Positions 26,580-35,598 of a stretch of DNA of 45,113 bases are shown here, one piece after another; the first letter of the stretch is position 1, and each line of letters starts with the position of its first letter. Under the pieces are notes generated by a model. The model did not search any database and was not told the origin of the DNA. It saw nothing but the letters and a program-made list of their open reading frames with translations. Origin of the DNA: a bacterium (GTDB taxonomy: Bacteria > Myxococcota_A > UBA9160 > SZUA-336); contig JAAELY010000348.1 of NCBI GenBank assembly GCA_024226335.1, positions 1 through 45,113 on the forward strand. The letters run 5' to 3'. A program made the translations under genes and the position numbers.

Positions 26580-27161
26580 ATGAATCTTGCTCGAGTATTC
26601 TGTCTCGCGATAATTCTCATTCTCGTCCTGGTCGCGTCCGATTCTCGAGCCAAAACGGTGACCTATACACTCGACGATGTCGTTCTGGCGGAAAATAGCT
26701 CCCAGATGACGGGCAGCTTCACCTGGACTTTCGATGTCGGCGATTTCGAGAATGGCAGCGAGCAATTCATCTCCCTGGAAGTCCCCTTTACCCTGCATGA
26801 TCACACAAACCTGAAAAGCACCGTTGACGTCGGCAACTCCATCGAAATCACACTCGAAGGCAATGCTCACGACGACGGGGTCGATATTACACTCTTCCTG
26901 CTAGCGCCCCTGACGCCCTCGGCCTCTTCATCGCTCGATCTGGCCCGAAGCGAGTACGACATCGGCGGCAATGGGTTTCACGCTGGCTCGTTCCTCTCCG
27001 GAAGTATCTCGCCGATGGTCTCGGCCCCATCGCTCTCGGGGCCTGCCCTTTTGGCCCTCGCCGGACTGCTGCTGGCCATCAACGGGTACAACGCGCGGCG
27101 ATTTCACCTTGCCGGTGGAAGCGGGAACCGAACTGGGCCGATCGCTCCATCTCGAGGATGA
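26580..27161 (+). CDS. Exported protein with a C-terminal membrane-anchor/sorting-type tail
   Basis: 193 residues. Residues 1-24 form a Sec signal (MNLARVFCLAIILILVLVAS). The middle is a beta-rich domain of about 120 residues (TVTYTLDDVVLAENSSQMTG, later LKSTVDVGNSIEITLEGN) like many PEP-CTERM-associated secreted proteins. The C-terminus has PSLSGPALLALAGLLLAI, then NGYNARR, resembling the tripartite IPTL/PEP-CTERM type (polar-Pro motif, hydrophobic helix, basic end) but without a PEP, and with ~20 extra residues after the arginines. A TATAGT at 26527-26532 could be its -10. It is divergent from the glycyl radical enzyme gene by 78 bp. Function unknown. Confidence 0.7.
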   Translation: MNLARVFCLAIILILVLVASDSRAKTVTYTLDDVVLAENSSQMTGSFTWTFDVGDFENGSEQFISLEVPFTLHDHTNLKSTVDVGNSIEITLEGNAHDDGVDITLFLLAPLTPSASSSLDLARSEYDIGGNGFHAGSFLSGSISPMVSAPSLSGPALLALAGLLLAINGYNARRFHLAGGSGNRTGPIAPSRG

Positions 27162-27223
27162 GCATCAGCCGAACTCGGCTGGCGGATCGTTGCGCTTCCC
27201 ATCCGATGTAGGTTCACTTGGCC

Positions 27224-28183
27224 TCAGTCGAGGGATTTCAGGAAGTCGATCATGGCGCGGTTCACCGCGTCGGGCGCCTCCTGCTGGGTCCAGTGCCCGA
27301 TGCCGGGCAGGATGACCGGATCCTGCAATCCCGTACAGACCGCGCGCATGTTCTGCTCCCAGAACGGGTTACCGGCGATCAGGTCGCGATCCCCGCTGAT
27401 GAACAGAGACGGCTGCTCGATCTTCTTGCCCTGAAAAGCCGCCGAATACTCCCAGGTGCGATCCATATTGCGGTACCAGTTGAGGCCACCGCGGAAACCG
27501 TTGCGCTCAAACTCGCCGACGAAGAAGTCGAGATCCGCTTCGGAAAGCCAGTCGGGCAGCTTCTCGCTACTGGGCATCTGGTCGAGGAAGGCCGCACGCT
27601 TGCTCTGTGTGCGGAAAATCCCGTCGTCCTCGGGCCGGTCGCCGGAGGCGGCGTACATGAAGTCGCGAACGCTCCTGCGCACATCCCTGCGAAGTTCGTG
27701 CTCAGCCACGCCCGGAGTCTGGAAGTAGAGGATGTAGAAGAAGGTGTCGCCGAACATATTCTTGAACAGTTGAATCGGCGTAATCGGTGTGCGTTCCGAC
27801 ATGGGCACCGACAAACCGATCACTGCGCGGAAAACATCGGGACGCCACTGCGCTGCGTTCCAGGCGACGGGCGCGCCCCAGTCGTGGCCGGCGATCACGG
27901 CCTGCTCTTCTCCGAGAGCAGCGACGAGGCCGACGATATCGCCGACGAGGTGGAACTGCGTGTACTGCTCGACCGCTTCAGGTGCCGTCGTCTGACCGTA
28001 TCCGCGTTGGTCGGGAGCGACCACGTGATACCCGGCCTCGGCCAGAGCCGAGAGTTGGTGACGCCACGAGTACCAGGATTCGGGAAAGCCGTGACAAAGG
28101 ACCAGGAGGGGACCCTCCCCCGCCTCGGCGATGTGCATCTGGATGCCGTTGGTCTCTACTGTGCGGTGTTGGATTTCGTGCAT
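27224..28183 (-). CDS. Epoxide hydrolase-like alpha/beta hydrolase
   Basis: 319 residues from the ATG at 28183 (AGGA just upstream); a longer version would start at a TTG with no ribosome site. The fold is alpha/beta hydrolase: oxyanion motif HGFPESWYSWRHQ, nucleophile aspartate in AGHDWGAPVAWNA, acid in ISGDRDLIAG, and the general-base histidine in PGIGHWTQQEAP. An Asp nucleophile with HGFP and a cap-domain tyrosine region (NWYRNMDRTWEY) is the pattern of soluble epoxide hydrolases, which open epoxides to diols; haloalkane dehalogenases and fluoroacetate dehalogenases share it. The gene is single and convergent with the anchored surface protein gene. Substrate not determinable. Confidence 0.88.
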   Translation of the reverse strand: MHEIQHRTVETNGIQMHIAEAGEGPLLVLCHGFPESWYSWRHQLSALAEAGYHVVAPDQRGYGQTTAPEAVEQYTQFHLVGDIVGLVAALGEEQAVIAGHDWGAPVAWNAAQWRPDVFRAVIGLSVPMSERTPITPIQLFKNMFGDTFFYILYFQTPGVAEHELRRDVRRSVRDFMYAASGDRPEDDGIFRTQSKRAAFLDQMPSSEKLPDWLSEADLDFFVGEFERNGFRGGLNWYRNMDRTWEYSAAFQGKKIEQPSLFISGDRDLIAGNPFWEQNMRAVCTGLQDPVILPGIGHWTQQEAPDAVNRAMIDFLKSLD

Positions 28184-28254
28184 GAGTCCTAGTCTGCCAG
28201 AAACATACGGGTGCAACCTGAAACGGGTAGAGTGGCACCTCGACGGAGGCTTCG

Positions 28255-28959
28255 ATGACAGCGAAAACGCCTGGTGAATTCACGCGCTATCGGGAGAGTG
28301 CGATCGAGTTTCTGGCCGAACTCAGCGTGAACAACGATCGCGACTGGTTCAAGGCGAACCAGACGCGCTACGAGGAACAGGTGCGCGAGCCTACCCTGGC
28401 CTTCATTCGAGCGATGGAGCCACGCCTGCGAAAGCTGTCGAAACACCTGGTCGCCTGCAATAAGAAGGTGGGCGGTTCGATGATGCGACCGCAGAGGGAC
28501 ACGCGCTTCGCAAAGGACAAGACCCCCTACAAGACCAATGTGGGCGTGCAGTTCCGTCACGAGGCGGGCAAAGACGTACACGCTCCAGGGCTCTACGTGC
28601 ACTTCGATCTCGACGAGGTGTTCATCGGCGTGGGTATGTGGCATCCCGATGGGCCCACGCTCGCAGCCATGCGCGAGTACCTGGACGAGCAGCCGAGGAA
28701 GTGGCTCAAAGTCCGGGACGAGAAGACTTTCAACCAGTACTTCAGTCTTGGCGGGGAAAGCCTGAAACGACCTCCGAAAGGCTACGACGCGGACCACCCA
28801 CTGATCGACGATCTCAAGCGCAAGGACTTCATCGCGGTCGCGGACCTGACCTTGACAGACCTGTTCAAGCCCCGATTCACCGACAAGGTGGAGACTCACT
28901 TCAAAGCGGCCCGGCCGTTCATGAAGTTGATCTGCGAAGCGCTCGACCTCCCCTTCTGA
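28255..28959 (+). CDS. DUF2461-family protein
   Basis: 234 residues, the usual length of this family. Characteristic stretches are FLAELSVNNDRDWFKANQTR near the N-terminus, MMRPQRDTRFAKDKTPYKTN in the middle, and GLYVHFDLDEVFIGVGMWHP. The biochemical role of the family is not known. GGAGG at about 28245-28249 precedes the ATG. It is divergent from the epoxide hydrolase gene with a 71-bp gap and convergent with the DUF3604 gene. A small 6-bp stem (CGAATC at 28983, GATTCG at 28996) lies after its stop and may end transcription. Confidence 0.88.
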   Translation: MTAKTPGEFTRYRESAIEFLAELSVNNDRDWFKANQTRYEEQVREPTLAFIRAMEPRLRKLSKHLVACNKKVGGSMMRPQRDTRFAKDKTPYKTNVGVQFRHEAGKDVHAPGLYVHFDLDEVFIGVGMWHPDGPTLAAMREYLDEQPRKWLKVRDEKTFNQYFSLGGESLKRPPKGYDADHPLIDDLKRKDFIAVADLTLTDLFKPRFTDKVETHFKAARPFMKLICEALDLPF

Positions 28960-29020
28960 GGAAGTCGACTCCAACACGTACACGCGAATCCGGCAGCGAT
29001 TCGAGTTGCGGACTCCCGAG

Positions 29021-31258
29021 CTAGTTCGACGCTTGCGTCAAGAAGATCGGCGATGACCAGGCTCGTGGCTCTACCTCGTCCAGGCATTCGTCGCCCGGAT
29101 CGAACTTCGGCCCGTTCGCGTAACACGGCCTCGGTCGGATGCACTGGCCTCGCTCGTCGCGATCACAGCGAAGCGGATCTCCGGCCACCATCGGTTTCGC
29201 TTCCTGAATCGCGCGAACGTAATAGATCGTTTCGCGCCCACTGTGGGAGAAGTCGGGATCTTCGAACTCGACCCGACAACCGCCACCAGTATCGCTACAG
29301 GGCAGAATCCGCCACGGGTCTTCGATCAGGGGAGCCACCGGCTCATCGGGACTTTTCTGCGGACGGATGCGCACGACTTCGATGCGCGTGATTTCGTTTC
29401 TCGTGTCGCTGGGGAAGTAGCATTCGCCCAGGCAAAGACGTTCGGTTCGCTCCCTACCGAGGCTGGACACCACGTCTTGCGGACACCCGGGCTTCTGCTC
29501 GAAAGAGCCGACTGCACGAACTTCGAAACGCGGATTCTCGGATAGCTCGAATTCGCTTCCCATGGGTTTCGATGTGCCGTCGGGCAGCAGGAGATCAAAC
29601 CAGAGGAGAATTCGATCACCCGAGGTTCCATAGACCTCGCGCCGAACGAGCGAGTCGAACAGAGCATCGCGTCCGCGCCCCTCGGCGTGTGCCGCAACGA
29701 GACCTCCGGTGTAATAAAAGGACGCCCCCCGTTCCGGCATGAAACCCGTCAACGGGCGAACTTCGTCGAGCGCGAGCGTTCCCTTCTCGCGTTCGGCAGC
29801 GAGCACCTCGGGATCGGGTTCGAGGCGCTCGAGTACGGCGCCATCGATACCCCATGCGTCCGTCATCGCCTTGCGCCCGAACTCTTTGTAACCGGTACCC
29901 GCCCGAGCCTTGTGATTGTCACTCGAGCCAATCAGCCCGTAGCGATAGCGACCGGGTTCCCGGCCCTCTCCGAATGCACCCAGCGCCAGTCCGTACTGCG
30001 CACTCATCATCGGCCGGTACATGAAAGCGGGCATGAAGCCGCCGGGCAATTGACCGCATTCACCCCAATCCTCCGGCGTTGCACCGGGAATCAAGTGAAA
30101 ACGGGAACTGCCGTATGACCCCGCAATGAAATCGTCGCGCACACGCCGGACTCTGTCCGCGCATTCCTCGGATTCCGGATCCGCACAGGTCCGACGCGCG
30201 AGGATTCCAGCGCGATGACAGCACGGTTCGTAGCCGTCGCTGGGCTCCGGGCACACGAGTTCGCCATTCTGATCTCTGGTAAGGGCTGCAAACGGACCGT
30301 AGCGTTCCGAATTTCCATGACCGGAGAAGACCTCGAACAGAGGTTGCCTCTCGGACAGTTCGCCACCCGTTCCCATCTGTGAGGCGAGCGAGGACAGCGC
30401 GGGTGAGTGGATGCCCCAGCTCGTGCCGTGCGGGATCACGAGGTTGTCAAAACCCCAGTCGTCGAGCTTTGCGAACAGAGTCCCGGGCGTCCGTGCCGTC
30501 TCGATACAGTTCTCCGGAAGTTCGCGCACGGGGACGCCTTCTTCACACAATGGCGTGGCCATGGCCTCGGTTACCCAGCGGTTGAAATCCATGTAGTAGC
30601 TGAAGTTCTCGCGATCCAGAACCGGCAGGGCCACGCGCATCGGACCCATTCCGGCAATGGCGTCGTTGAGCAGATTCTGACCGGCACCGATCGGGCGCGT
30701 CGGGACTTCGCCTGCACCAATCCCCCGCAGAATGACGTTCTTGTGGCCGTAGTGGTTCTCCGGTTCGCTTCCCATCTGGGTCCACTCCCAGCCGAGCAGC
30801 GATACGAGATCCGGATCCGACCCTCCGCCGGAAACCTCGTTGCACTCGCGAATCGAAGCGATCGTCTCCCGCCATTGTTCGGGCGTCAGCATCTCGGCGT
30901 GGTCGTTGATCGACCAGAAATCGAGCGCGGAACAATGGCGGGCGAAGTCGCAGGCATCCGCGGGCGGATGGGCACCCTCGCCCTGAATGAGCGGCAGACT
31001 GAACAGAAAAGCGTCGGAAGACCACGTCGTGTGCACGTGAAGATCGCCGAACAGAATCTGTCTGTCGGCGGACGCTCCCGCATGGACCTGAGTGGCTCGA
31101 GACCGGGATACGGAAAGCGGATCACGCGCGGTCCGGGAGATCTGAGGTTGGCTGATGTAGTCGCCACCGGTTCCGCGCAGGAGCATTGCGTAGGCCGCCG
31201 CCACGATCAGAACGGCGCCGACCGTGAAGTACACAACACCCAACAAGATCTTCTTCAA
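29021..31258 (-). CDS. DUF3604-domain protein, membrane-anchored
   Basis: 745 residues. An N-terminal hydrophobic segment (VVYFTVGAVLIVAAAYAM) acts as an uncleaved anchor or signal. The DUF3604 domain begins with QILFGDLHVHTTWSSDAF, a PHP-like metal-binding start, and continues with DFWSINDHAEMLTPEQW, GWEWTQMGSE and a GLIGSSDNHKARAG segment, all carrying conserved His/Asp ligands. This suggests a metal-dependent phosphoesterase or related hydrolase facing the periplasm, but the family has no settled activity. The start is TTG at 31258 with GGGGAG 6 nt upstream. It lies 24 bp behind a sulfatase gene, so the two are probably co-transcribed and may act on the same substrate. Confidence 0.88.
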   Translation of the reverse strand: MKKILLGVVYFTVGAVLIVAAAYAMLLRGTGGDYISQPQISRTARDPLSVSRSRATQVHAGASADRQILFGDLHVHTTWSSDAFLFSLPLIQGEGAHPPADACDFARHCSALDFWSINDHAEMLTPEQWRETIASIRECNEVSGGGSDPDLVSLLGWEWTQMGSEPENHYGHKNVILRGIGAGEVPTRPIGAGQNLLNDAIAGMGPMRVALPVLDRENFSYYMDFNRWVTEAMATPLCEEGVPVRELPENCIETARTPGTLFAKLDDWGFDNLVIPHGTSWGIHSPALSSLASQMGTGGELSERQPLFEVFSGHGNSERYGPFAALTRDQNGELVCPEPSDGYEPCCHRAGILARRTCADPESEECADRVRRVRDDFIAGSYGSSRFHLIPGATPEDWGECGQLPGGFMPAFMYRPMMSAQYGLALGAFGEGREPGRYRYGLIGSSDNHKARAGTGYKEFGRKAMTDAWGIDGAVLERLEPDPEVLAAEREKGTLALDEVRPLTGFMPERGASFYYTGGLVAAHAEGRGRDALFDSLVRREVYGTSGDRILLWFDLLLPDGTSKPMGSEFELSENPRFEVRAVGSFEQKPGCPQDVVSSLGRERTERLCLGECYFPSDTRNEITRIEVVRIRPQKSPDEPVAPLIEDPWRILPCSDTGGGCRVEFEDPDFSHSGRETIYYVRAIQEAKPMVAGDPLRCDRDERGQCIRPRPCYANGPKFDPGDECLDEVEPRAWSSPIFLTQASN

Positions 31259-31282
31259 TCGGGACTCCCCGGATTCGCGAAA

Positions 31283-32722
31283 TCAGGCCCTGGGCCGAAT
31301 CGCGCCAATCGTATCGAAGCGCGCATCCTCTTTCCACGGAATTACGTCACCACTCATGCACATCCAATCGAGTAACTGGGCGCGCAGATCCGCGACGACC
31401 GCAGCGTGCTTCGGATCGCCGGCCAGATTCTGGCACTCACCGGGATCCTGTGTGCGATCGTAGAGTTCGTCCGCCTCGTAGAGCCGATGACAGTAGGTAA
31501 AGCGATCGGTGCGAATCGTCAGCACTCGGCCGTTCGTGAGCGGTTCTTCGTTCTGGAGTGCACCTTTCAGGTCGTAGGGATAGTCCGGCTGCTCCAATAG
31601 ATGTTTCTCGTTCTTGCCGAAACCACCCTCGCTGAAGGCGGCGTCTCTGTGGACCAGAGAGGCATCTCCCAGCAGGGGAACCAGGCTCCTGCCGAAATGC
31701 GAGTAGTCCGCTTCGAGTTGCGCCATTTCGAGCAAGGTCGGAACGATGTCGATGAGTTCGGCAAAACTGTCCGTGACCGCTCCTTCCGCTGCGTCCGGGG
31801 ACGCGATGACGAGCGGATTGTGGAGCAGGCTCTCGTGCTGCCCGGCCGGCCATTTCTCGATCAGGCCGAAGTCGCCCAGATACTCGCCGTGATCGCTGAA
31901 GAAGAACGTCGTTGTATTGTGAGCGAACCCGGCGACGTCGACGGCGCGATTGATCCGTCCCAACTGATCGTCGATACGGCTGACCATCCCCGCGTAGGTC
32001 GCGCGAATCTCCGCCCAATCGTCGGCACCGAGACGATTGGTTCCGTAGCGGTCCACGATCGCCTGCATATAACTCGGCTTGTCGGCGAGGTCGGCCGCAA
32101 GAGGAGGCGGTGTCGCCGCGCGGTCGTGCATTGAAAACCAGGGTTCTTCGACCTCAAAAGGAGGGTGAGGAAACATGAGCGGCAAGTACAAAACAAAGGG
32201 TTCGGGAATTCCTTCCTGCAACCACAGTTCAGCCGTTCGTATCACCGCCTCGTCGAAATCGAGCGACACTCCGGAGCGCTCGCGAAGTCCGTGATAGAAC
32301 GCACGGGAGAGCGGATGTTCTCTTTCATAGGGCGAAGGCGAATAGAGCATCTCGGGCGACACTTCGAAGCCGAAGCGACTCGTACTCTCCTCCGTCATTC
32401 CCTTTGCAAAGGTATCGCCGCGCAACCCCGCATGAGCGACGTGATAGCCGGCGTTCTTCAGGATCCGCAGGATATTCGGCTCTTCGGGCTGGAGAAGATG
32501 ACCCAGTGTGCGATGACCGCGCACGTGCGGATACCAGCCCGTCAGAAACGAAACTCGACTCGGAGAGCAGACGGAATGCTGTCCGTAGGCGCGAGTGAAG
32601 CGCGTACCGCGAGCCGCGAGCGCATCGATATGCGGGGTGCGTGCGAGTTCGTTTCCGAAGCAGCCCACCGCATCGAAGCGCAATTGATCCGGGATGAAGA
32701 GTACGAAGTTCGGTCGTGTCAC
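31283..32722 (-). CDS. Sulfatase (type I, formylglycine-dependent)
   Basis: 479 residues from a GTG at 32722 (GGAG upstream, product beginning with TRPNFVLFIPDQLRFD); this start is preferred to longer non-signal extensions. The sulfatase signature is SVCSPSRVSFLTGWYPHVRG, with Cys52 in C-x-P-S-R as the residue converted to formylglycine. Metal ligands are the N-terminal Asp residues and the FFFSDHGEYLGD motif later on. No signal peptide is seen, so it is probably cytoplasmic or exported by other means. Substrates in this family are sulfate esters, and some members are phosphonate or phosphodiester hydrolases. Because a cysteine-type motif is present, an FGE or anaerobic maturase is needed; none is in the window. 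Operon partner: DUF3604 gene. Confidence 0.93.
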   Translation of the reverse strand: MTRPNFVLFIPDQLRFDAVGCFGNELARTPHIDALAARGTRFTRAYGQHSVCSPSRVSFLTGWYPHVRGHRTLGHLLQPEEPNILRILKNAGYHVAHAGLRGDTFAKGMTEESTSRFGFEVSPEMLYSPSPYEREHPLSRAFYHGLRERSGVSLDFDEAVIRTAELWLQEGIPEPFVLYLPLMFPHPPFEVEEPWFSMHDRAATPPPLAADLADKPSYMQAIVDRYGTNRLGADDWAEIRATYAGMVSRIDDQLGRINRAVDVAGFAHNTTTFFFSDHGEYLGDFGLIEKWPAGQHESLLHNPLVIASPDAAEGAVTDSFAELIDIVPTLLEMAQLEADYSHFGRSLVPLLGDASLVHRDAAFSEGGFGKNEKHLLEQPDYPYDLKGALQNEEPLTNGRVLTIRTDRFTYCHRLYEADELYDRTQDPGECQNLAGDPKHAAVVADLRAQLLDWMCMSGDVIPWKEDARFDTIGAIRPRA

Positions 32723-32936
32723 GAGGGTCTCCGTCACGAGTGCGGTTGCATCGGCCCACCTGGTCCGAGCAATTGTGCCTGACCCGAGTCTCGTTGTCAG
32801 AAAAGGACGGAACTGCGATAGCCCGATGCGTGCCAATCAGACGATTGCGAAAGCGGTAGAGACGGTCCAGAATGCGCCCGGACGGAGCAGGAAATCTGCT
32901 TGCGGGAAGCCTACAGCGATCTAGATGAGAGGGATC

Positions 32937-33557
32937 ATGATCAAACTCTACGGCCTGCGCATGAGCAACTACTACAGCCTGACCAAGGCCCTGCTGATCG
33001 AGAAGGGGCTCGACTTCGAAGAGGTCAAAGCGCCACCTTCCCAGGACGAAGACTATCTGCAGCGTTCACCGATGGGCAAGATGCCCTCGATCGAGGTCGA
33101 CGGCCGGTTTATGTCCGAGTCGCTGGCGATCTTCAACTATCTAGAACGCCTGAAGCCTGAGCCTGCGCTACTGCCGAGCGATCCGTTCGCGGCGGGCAAA
33201 GTCATTGAGCTGGTCTGCCATCTCAAATTGGACATCGAACTCGTCGCCCGGCGCTGCCTCCCTGAACTCTTGTTTGGCAAGCCGGTTAGTGATGAGACCA
33301 AAGAGCAGGTCAAAAAGGATCTGGCGACGGGGATGAAGGCGGTGGCTCGCTTGTGCGTATGCGACCCCCACGCTGCGGGAGCGGATTTCACGCTGGCAGA
33401 CCTCTACATCTTCTACACGTTTGGCCTGGCCGGCACCCTGGCCAAGAAGGTCGCCGACGTAGACTTGCTGGCCGACCATCCGCAGATCACTGAATTGATC
33501 GGGCAGCTCGCGAAACGTCCGAGTATCGCTCAGGTTGCTGCAGAGATGGCCGGATGA
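32937..33557 (+). CDS. Glutathione S-transferase family protein
   Basis: 206 residues from the ATG at 32937, which gives the usual GST beginning MIKLYGLRMSNYYSLTKALL; GAGAGGG lies 4 nt upstream. The thioredoxin-like domain has MGKMPSIEVDGRFMSESLAI (cis-Pro and the glutathione-contacting Glu-Ser). The helical domain follows to the C-terminus (SIAQVAAEMAG). The subclass and substrate are not evident. It is divergent from the sulfatase gene (214-bp gap) and ends at a strong hairpin shared with the convergent nitronate monooxygenase-like gene. Confidence 0.9.
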   Translation: MIKLYGLRMSNYYSLTKALLIEKGLDFEEVKAPPSQDEDYLQRSPMGKMPSIEVDGRFMSESLAIFNYLERLKPEPALLPSDPFAAGKVIELVCHLKLDIELVARRCLPELLFGKPVSDETKEQVKKDLATGMKAVARLCVCDPHAAGADFTLADLYIFYTFGLAGTLAKKVADVDLLADHPQITELIGQLAKRPSIAQVAAEMAG

Positions 33558-33559
33558 AG

Positions 33560-33589
33560 CGAAGCGCTGGACTGACCTCCAGCGCTTCG
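33560..33589. terminator. Perfect 12-bp hairpin between convergent genes
   Basis: CGAAGCGCTGGA (33560-33571) and TCCAGCGCTTCG (33578-33589) are perfect complements around a 6-nt loop, starting 3 bp after the GST stop codon. There is no T-run on either side, but the stem is long enough to act as a bidirectional terminator. Confidence 0.7.
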
Positions 33590-33623
33590 ACAAAACCATC
33601 CTCTCGGAGCACTGACTCCCGAC

Positions 33624-34787
33624 TCAGACGGCCGCTTCTACTCGCTTGCCCAGACCCGACGCCAGGATCTCGGCCGCCTCGGCCACCATCTCGTCGAGGA
33701 TTTCCGCAGCCGGGCGCTTCTTGTGCAGCATGCCCGACGTCTGCCCCGCGGCGTTCATCAGCAGGTCTTCGCGACCCGCTTTCTGAATCGAGTAGCTGAG
33801 ATCGCGAATCAAGATGGCCTGCGCGCCCATCGGAAGGGCATGGATGTTCTGGCGTTCCCAGGCTTCGATCAGTGGATTGGAGATATTGCGCATGGTCTTG
33901 CCGCTGTAGAGGCGCGTCACGATGGTCTGCTCGGCCGCAGCTTCGATGATGCGCTGTTTCTGCAGATCGGGCTGGTTGGCCTCTTCAGAAACCAGGAAGG
34001 CGGTGCCACACCAGGCGGCGACGGCCCCGACGGCGAGCACGCCTGCCAACGCGCGGCCACTCGCGATCCCGCCGGCCGCGATGACCGGCAGTGGCGCGAC
34101 CGCGTCCATGACCTGCGGCAGCAAGGCCAACGTACCGATGCGACCGGTGTGCCCGCCCGCCTCGGTACCCTGAGCGACCACATAGTGCGCACCGTCGCGG
34201 GCGACCTGTTCGGCGGCACGGACGTTGCCCACCAGTGAGAGGATCGTCGTGCCGTTCGCCTCGAGAGCCTCCACGAAAGGACCGGGCGTTCCCAGACCGG
34301 ACGCGAACACGGGAACTCCTTCCTCCAGGATCACCTCCATCTGCGAACCCGCCCAACTCTTGCCCTCGGGTATCCACGAACCCATCTGGTCTTGTTCGGG
34401 TGGAGCTTTCTCCAGGACGATTTCGAGTTCGTCGGCGACGCGCTGCACGGCATCGCGGTGTTCCTGAGGGAGCTTGTCAGCGGACGGAGCTGAAAGTGTC
34501 GGACCAGCGGAACGCGAAATCAGAAACGTTTGAGCCAAAAGCAGGTCGATACCGAAAGGCTTGTCGGTGAGCGAGCGGATCTTGCGGATCTCGGCGCGCA
34601 GTTCATCGGGGGAGTAGGCCACCCCGCCAAGCACGCCCAGGCCGCCTGCATTCGAGACAGCCGCGACGAGTTCGGCAGAGGCCACCGGGGCTCCGGTCCC
34701 CGCAACGGGCCCCATGCCCGCAAGCACCACCGGGTATTCGATCCCGACTCGTTGACAGAACTCCGTTCGAAGCATGGGTCTGGACAC
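33624..34787 (-). CDS. Nitronate monooxygenase-like FMN enzyme
   Basis: About 387 residues. TIM-barrel FMN enzyme of the nitronate monooxygenase / 2-nitropropane dioxygenase family: VVLAGMGPVAGTGAPVAS at the start, SNAGGLGVLGG, the catalytic-histidine motif GTEAGGHTGRIGTLALLPQV, and the phosphate-binding AAGGIASGRALAGVL. The start chosen is GTG at 34787, which has AGGAGG 9 nt upstream; an ATG follows at 34775. Members oxidise nitronates, but many paralogues next to CoA-metabolism genes are thought to be flavin oxidoreductases of other substrates. It follows the enoyl-CoA hydratase gene by 37 bp, suggesting shared transcription and perhaps a role in acyl-CoA degradation. Confidence 0.85.
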   Translation of the reverse strand: MSRPMLRTEFCQRVGIEYPVVLAGMGPVAGTGAPVASAELVAAVSNAGGLGVLGGVAYSPDELRAEIRKIRSLTDKPFGIDLLLAQTFLISRSAGPTLSAPSADKLPQEHRDAVQRVADELEIVLEKAPPEQDQMGSWIPEGKSWAGSQMEVILEEGVPVFASGLGTPGPFVEALEANGTTILSLVGNVRAAEQVARDGAHYVVAQGTEAGGHTGRIGTLALLPQVMDAVAPLPVIAAGGIASGRALAGVLAVGAVAAWCGTAFLVSEEANQPDLQKQRIIEAAAEQTIVTRLYSGKTMRNISNPLIEAWERQNIHALPMGAQAILIRDLSYSIQKAGREDLLMNAAGQTSGMLHKKRPAAEILDEMVAEAAEILASGLGKRVEAAV

Positions 34788-34824
34788 TTGCGATGGCCTC
34801 CTGTTCTTCACTTGTGGTCTTCGA

Positions 34825-35598
34825 CTAACGTCCTCTGTAGACCGGCTTGCGCTTCTCTACGAACGCCGCCACGCCCTCGAGCGTATCCTTGGTAGAGAAG
34901 TTCACGGTCTGTGAGACGCCTTCCCGACCGAGCGCCTCCGAAAGGCTCAGCGACAGAGAGTTCGCGAGCATCTTCTTCGTCATCTGCAACGCCAGAGGCG
35001 GACCCGCGGCCAGACGCTCCGCCCAATTGGCCACGAAAGCGTCCAACTGGTCATCGGGAAGAACGCGGTTCACGATGCCCATCTCTCGCGCTTCCTCAGC
35101 GGAAATGATGTCTCCGAAAAGCGCCAACTCCTTGGCCTTGTGAAGGCCGACCAGGCGCGGCAGCAACCAGGTCCCTCCGAAATCAACCGAGAGCCCGCGC
35201 TGCGCGAATATCTGCGAGAAGCGCGCGTTCTCGGACGCGACGATCAAGTCGCATCCCAGCGCCAGGTTCATGCCCGCTCCGACAGCCGGGCCACGTACCT
35301 TTGCAATCGTCGGTTTCGAAACTTCGTGCAGCGCCATGGCCGCGGCGTTCACCGAGTGCATGGAATTGAGCGGGTGGGTTCCCGCTCCCATCTTGTTGCT
35401 CAGTTCGGCCCCCGCACAAAAGGCTCCGCCGGCCCCGGTGATGACCAGGACGCGATCGCTCTCGGTGCGCGTCACCTCCTCGAAGACGTGCTGCAACTCC
35501 TCCCACATCTCACCCGCAACCGCATTCTTCACCTGCGGTCGATTGAGCGTGAGGGTCACGACGCCGTTTTCTTCGCGATCTACGAGGATCTCGTCCAT
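34825..35598 (-). CDS. Enoyl-CoA hydratase/isomerase family protein
   Basis: 257 residues, standard crotonase size. The oxyanion-hole motifs are GGAFCAGAELS and GPAVGAGMNLALGCDLIVAS; FSQIFAQRGLSVDFGGTWLL carries the region of the catalytic acid, with Asp in place of the classical hydratase Glu, as in isomerase or PaaG-type members. KKPVYRGR-like basic residues close the C-terminus. It would act on enoyl-CoA thioesters in fatty-acid or aromatic-acid breakdown. GAGGAGGGTGC leads directly into the ATG at 35598. It heads a two-gene unit with the nitronate monooxygenase-like gene. Confidence 0.92.
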   Translation of the reverse strand: MDEILVDREENGVVTLTLNRPQVKNAVAGEMWEELQHVFEEVTRTESDRVLVITGAGGAFCAGAELSNKMGAGTHPLNSMHSVNAAAMALHEVSKPTIAKVRGPAVGAGMNLALGCDLIVASENARFSQIFAQRGLSVDFGGTWLLPRLVGLHKAKELALFGDIISAEEAREMGIVNRVLPDDQLDAFVANWAERLAAGPPLALQMTKKMLANSLSLSLSEALGREGVSQTVNFSTKDTLEGVAAFVEKRKPVYRGR

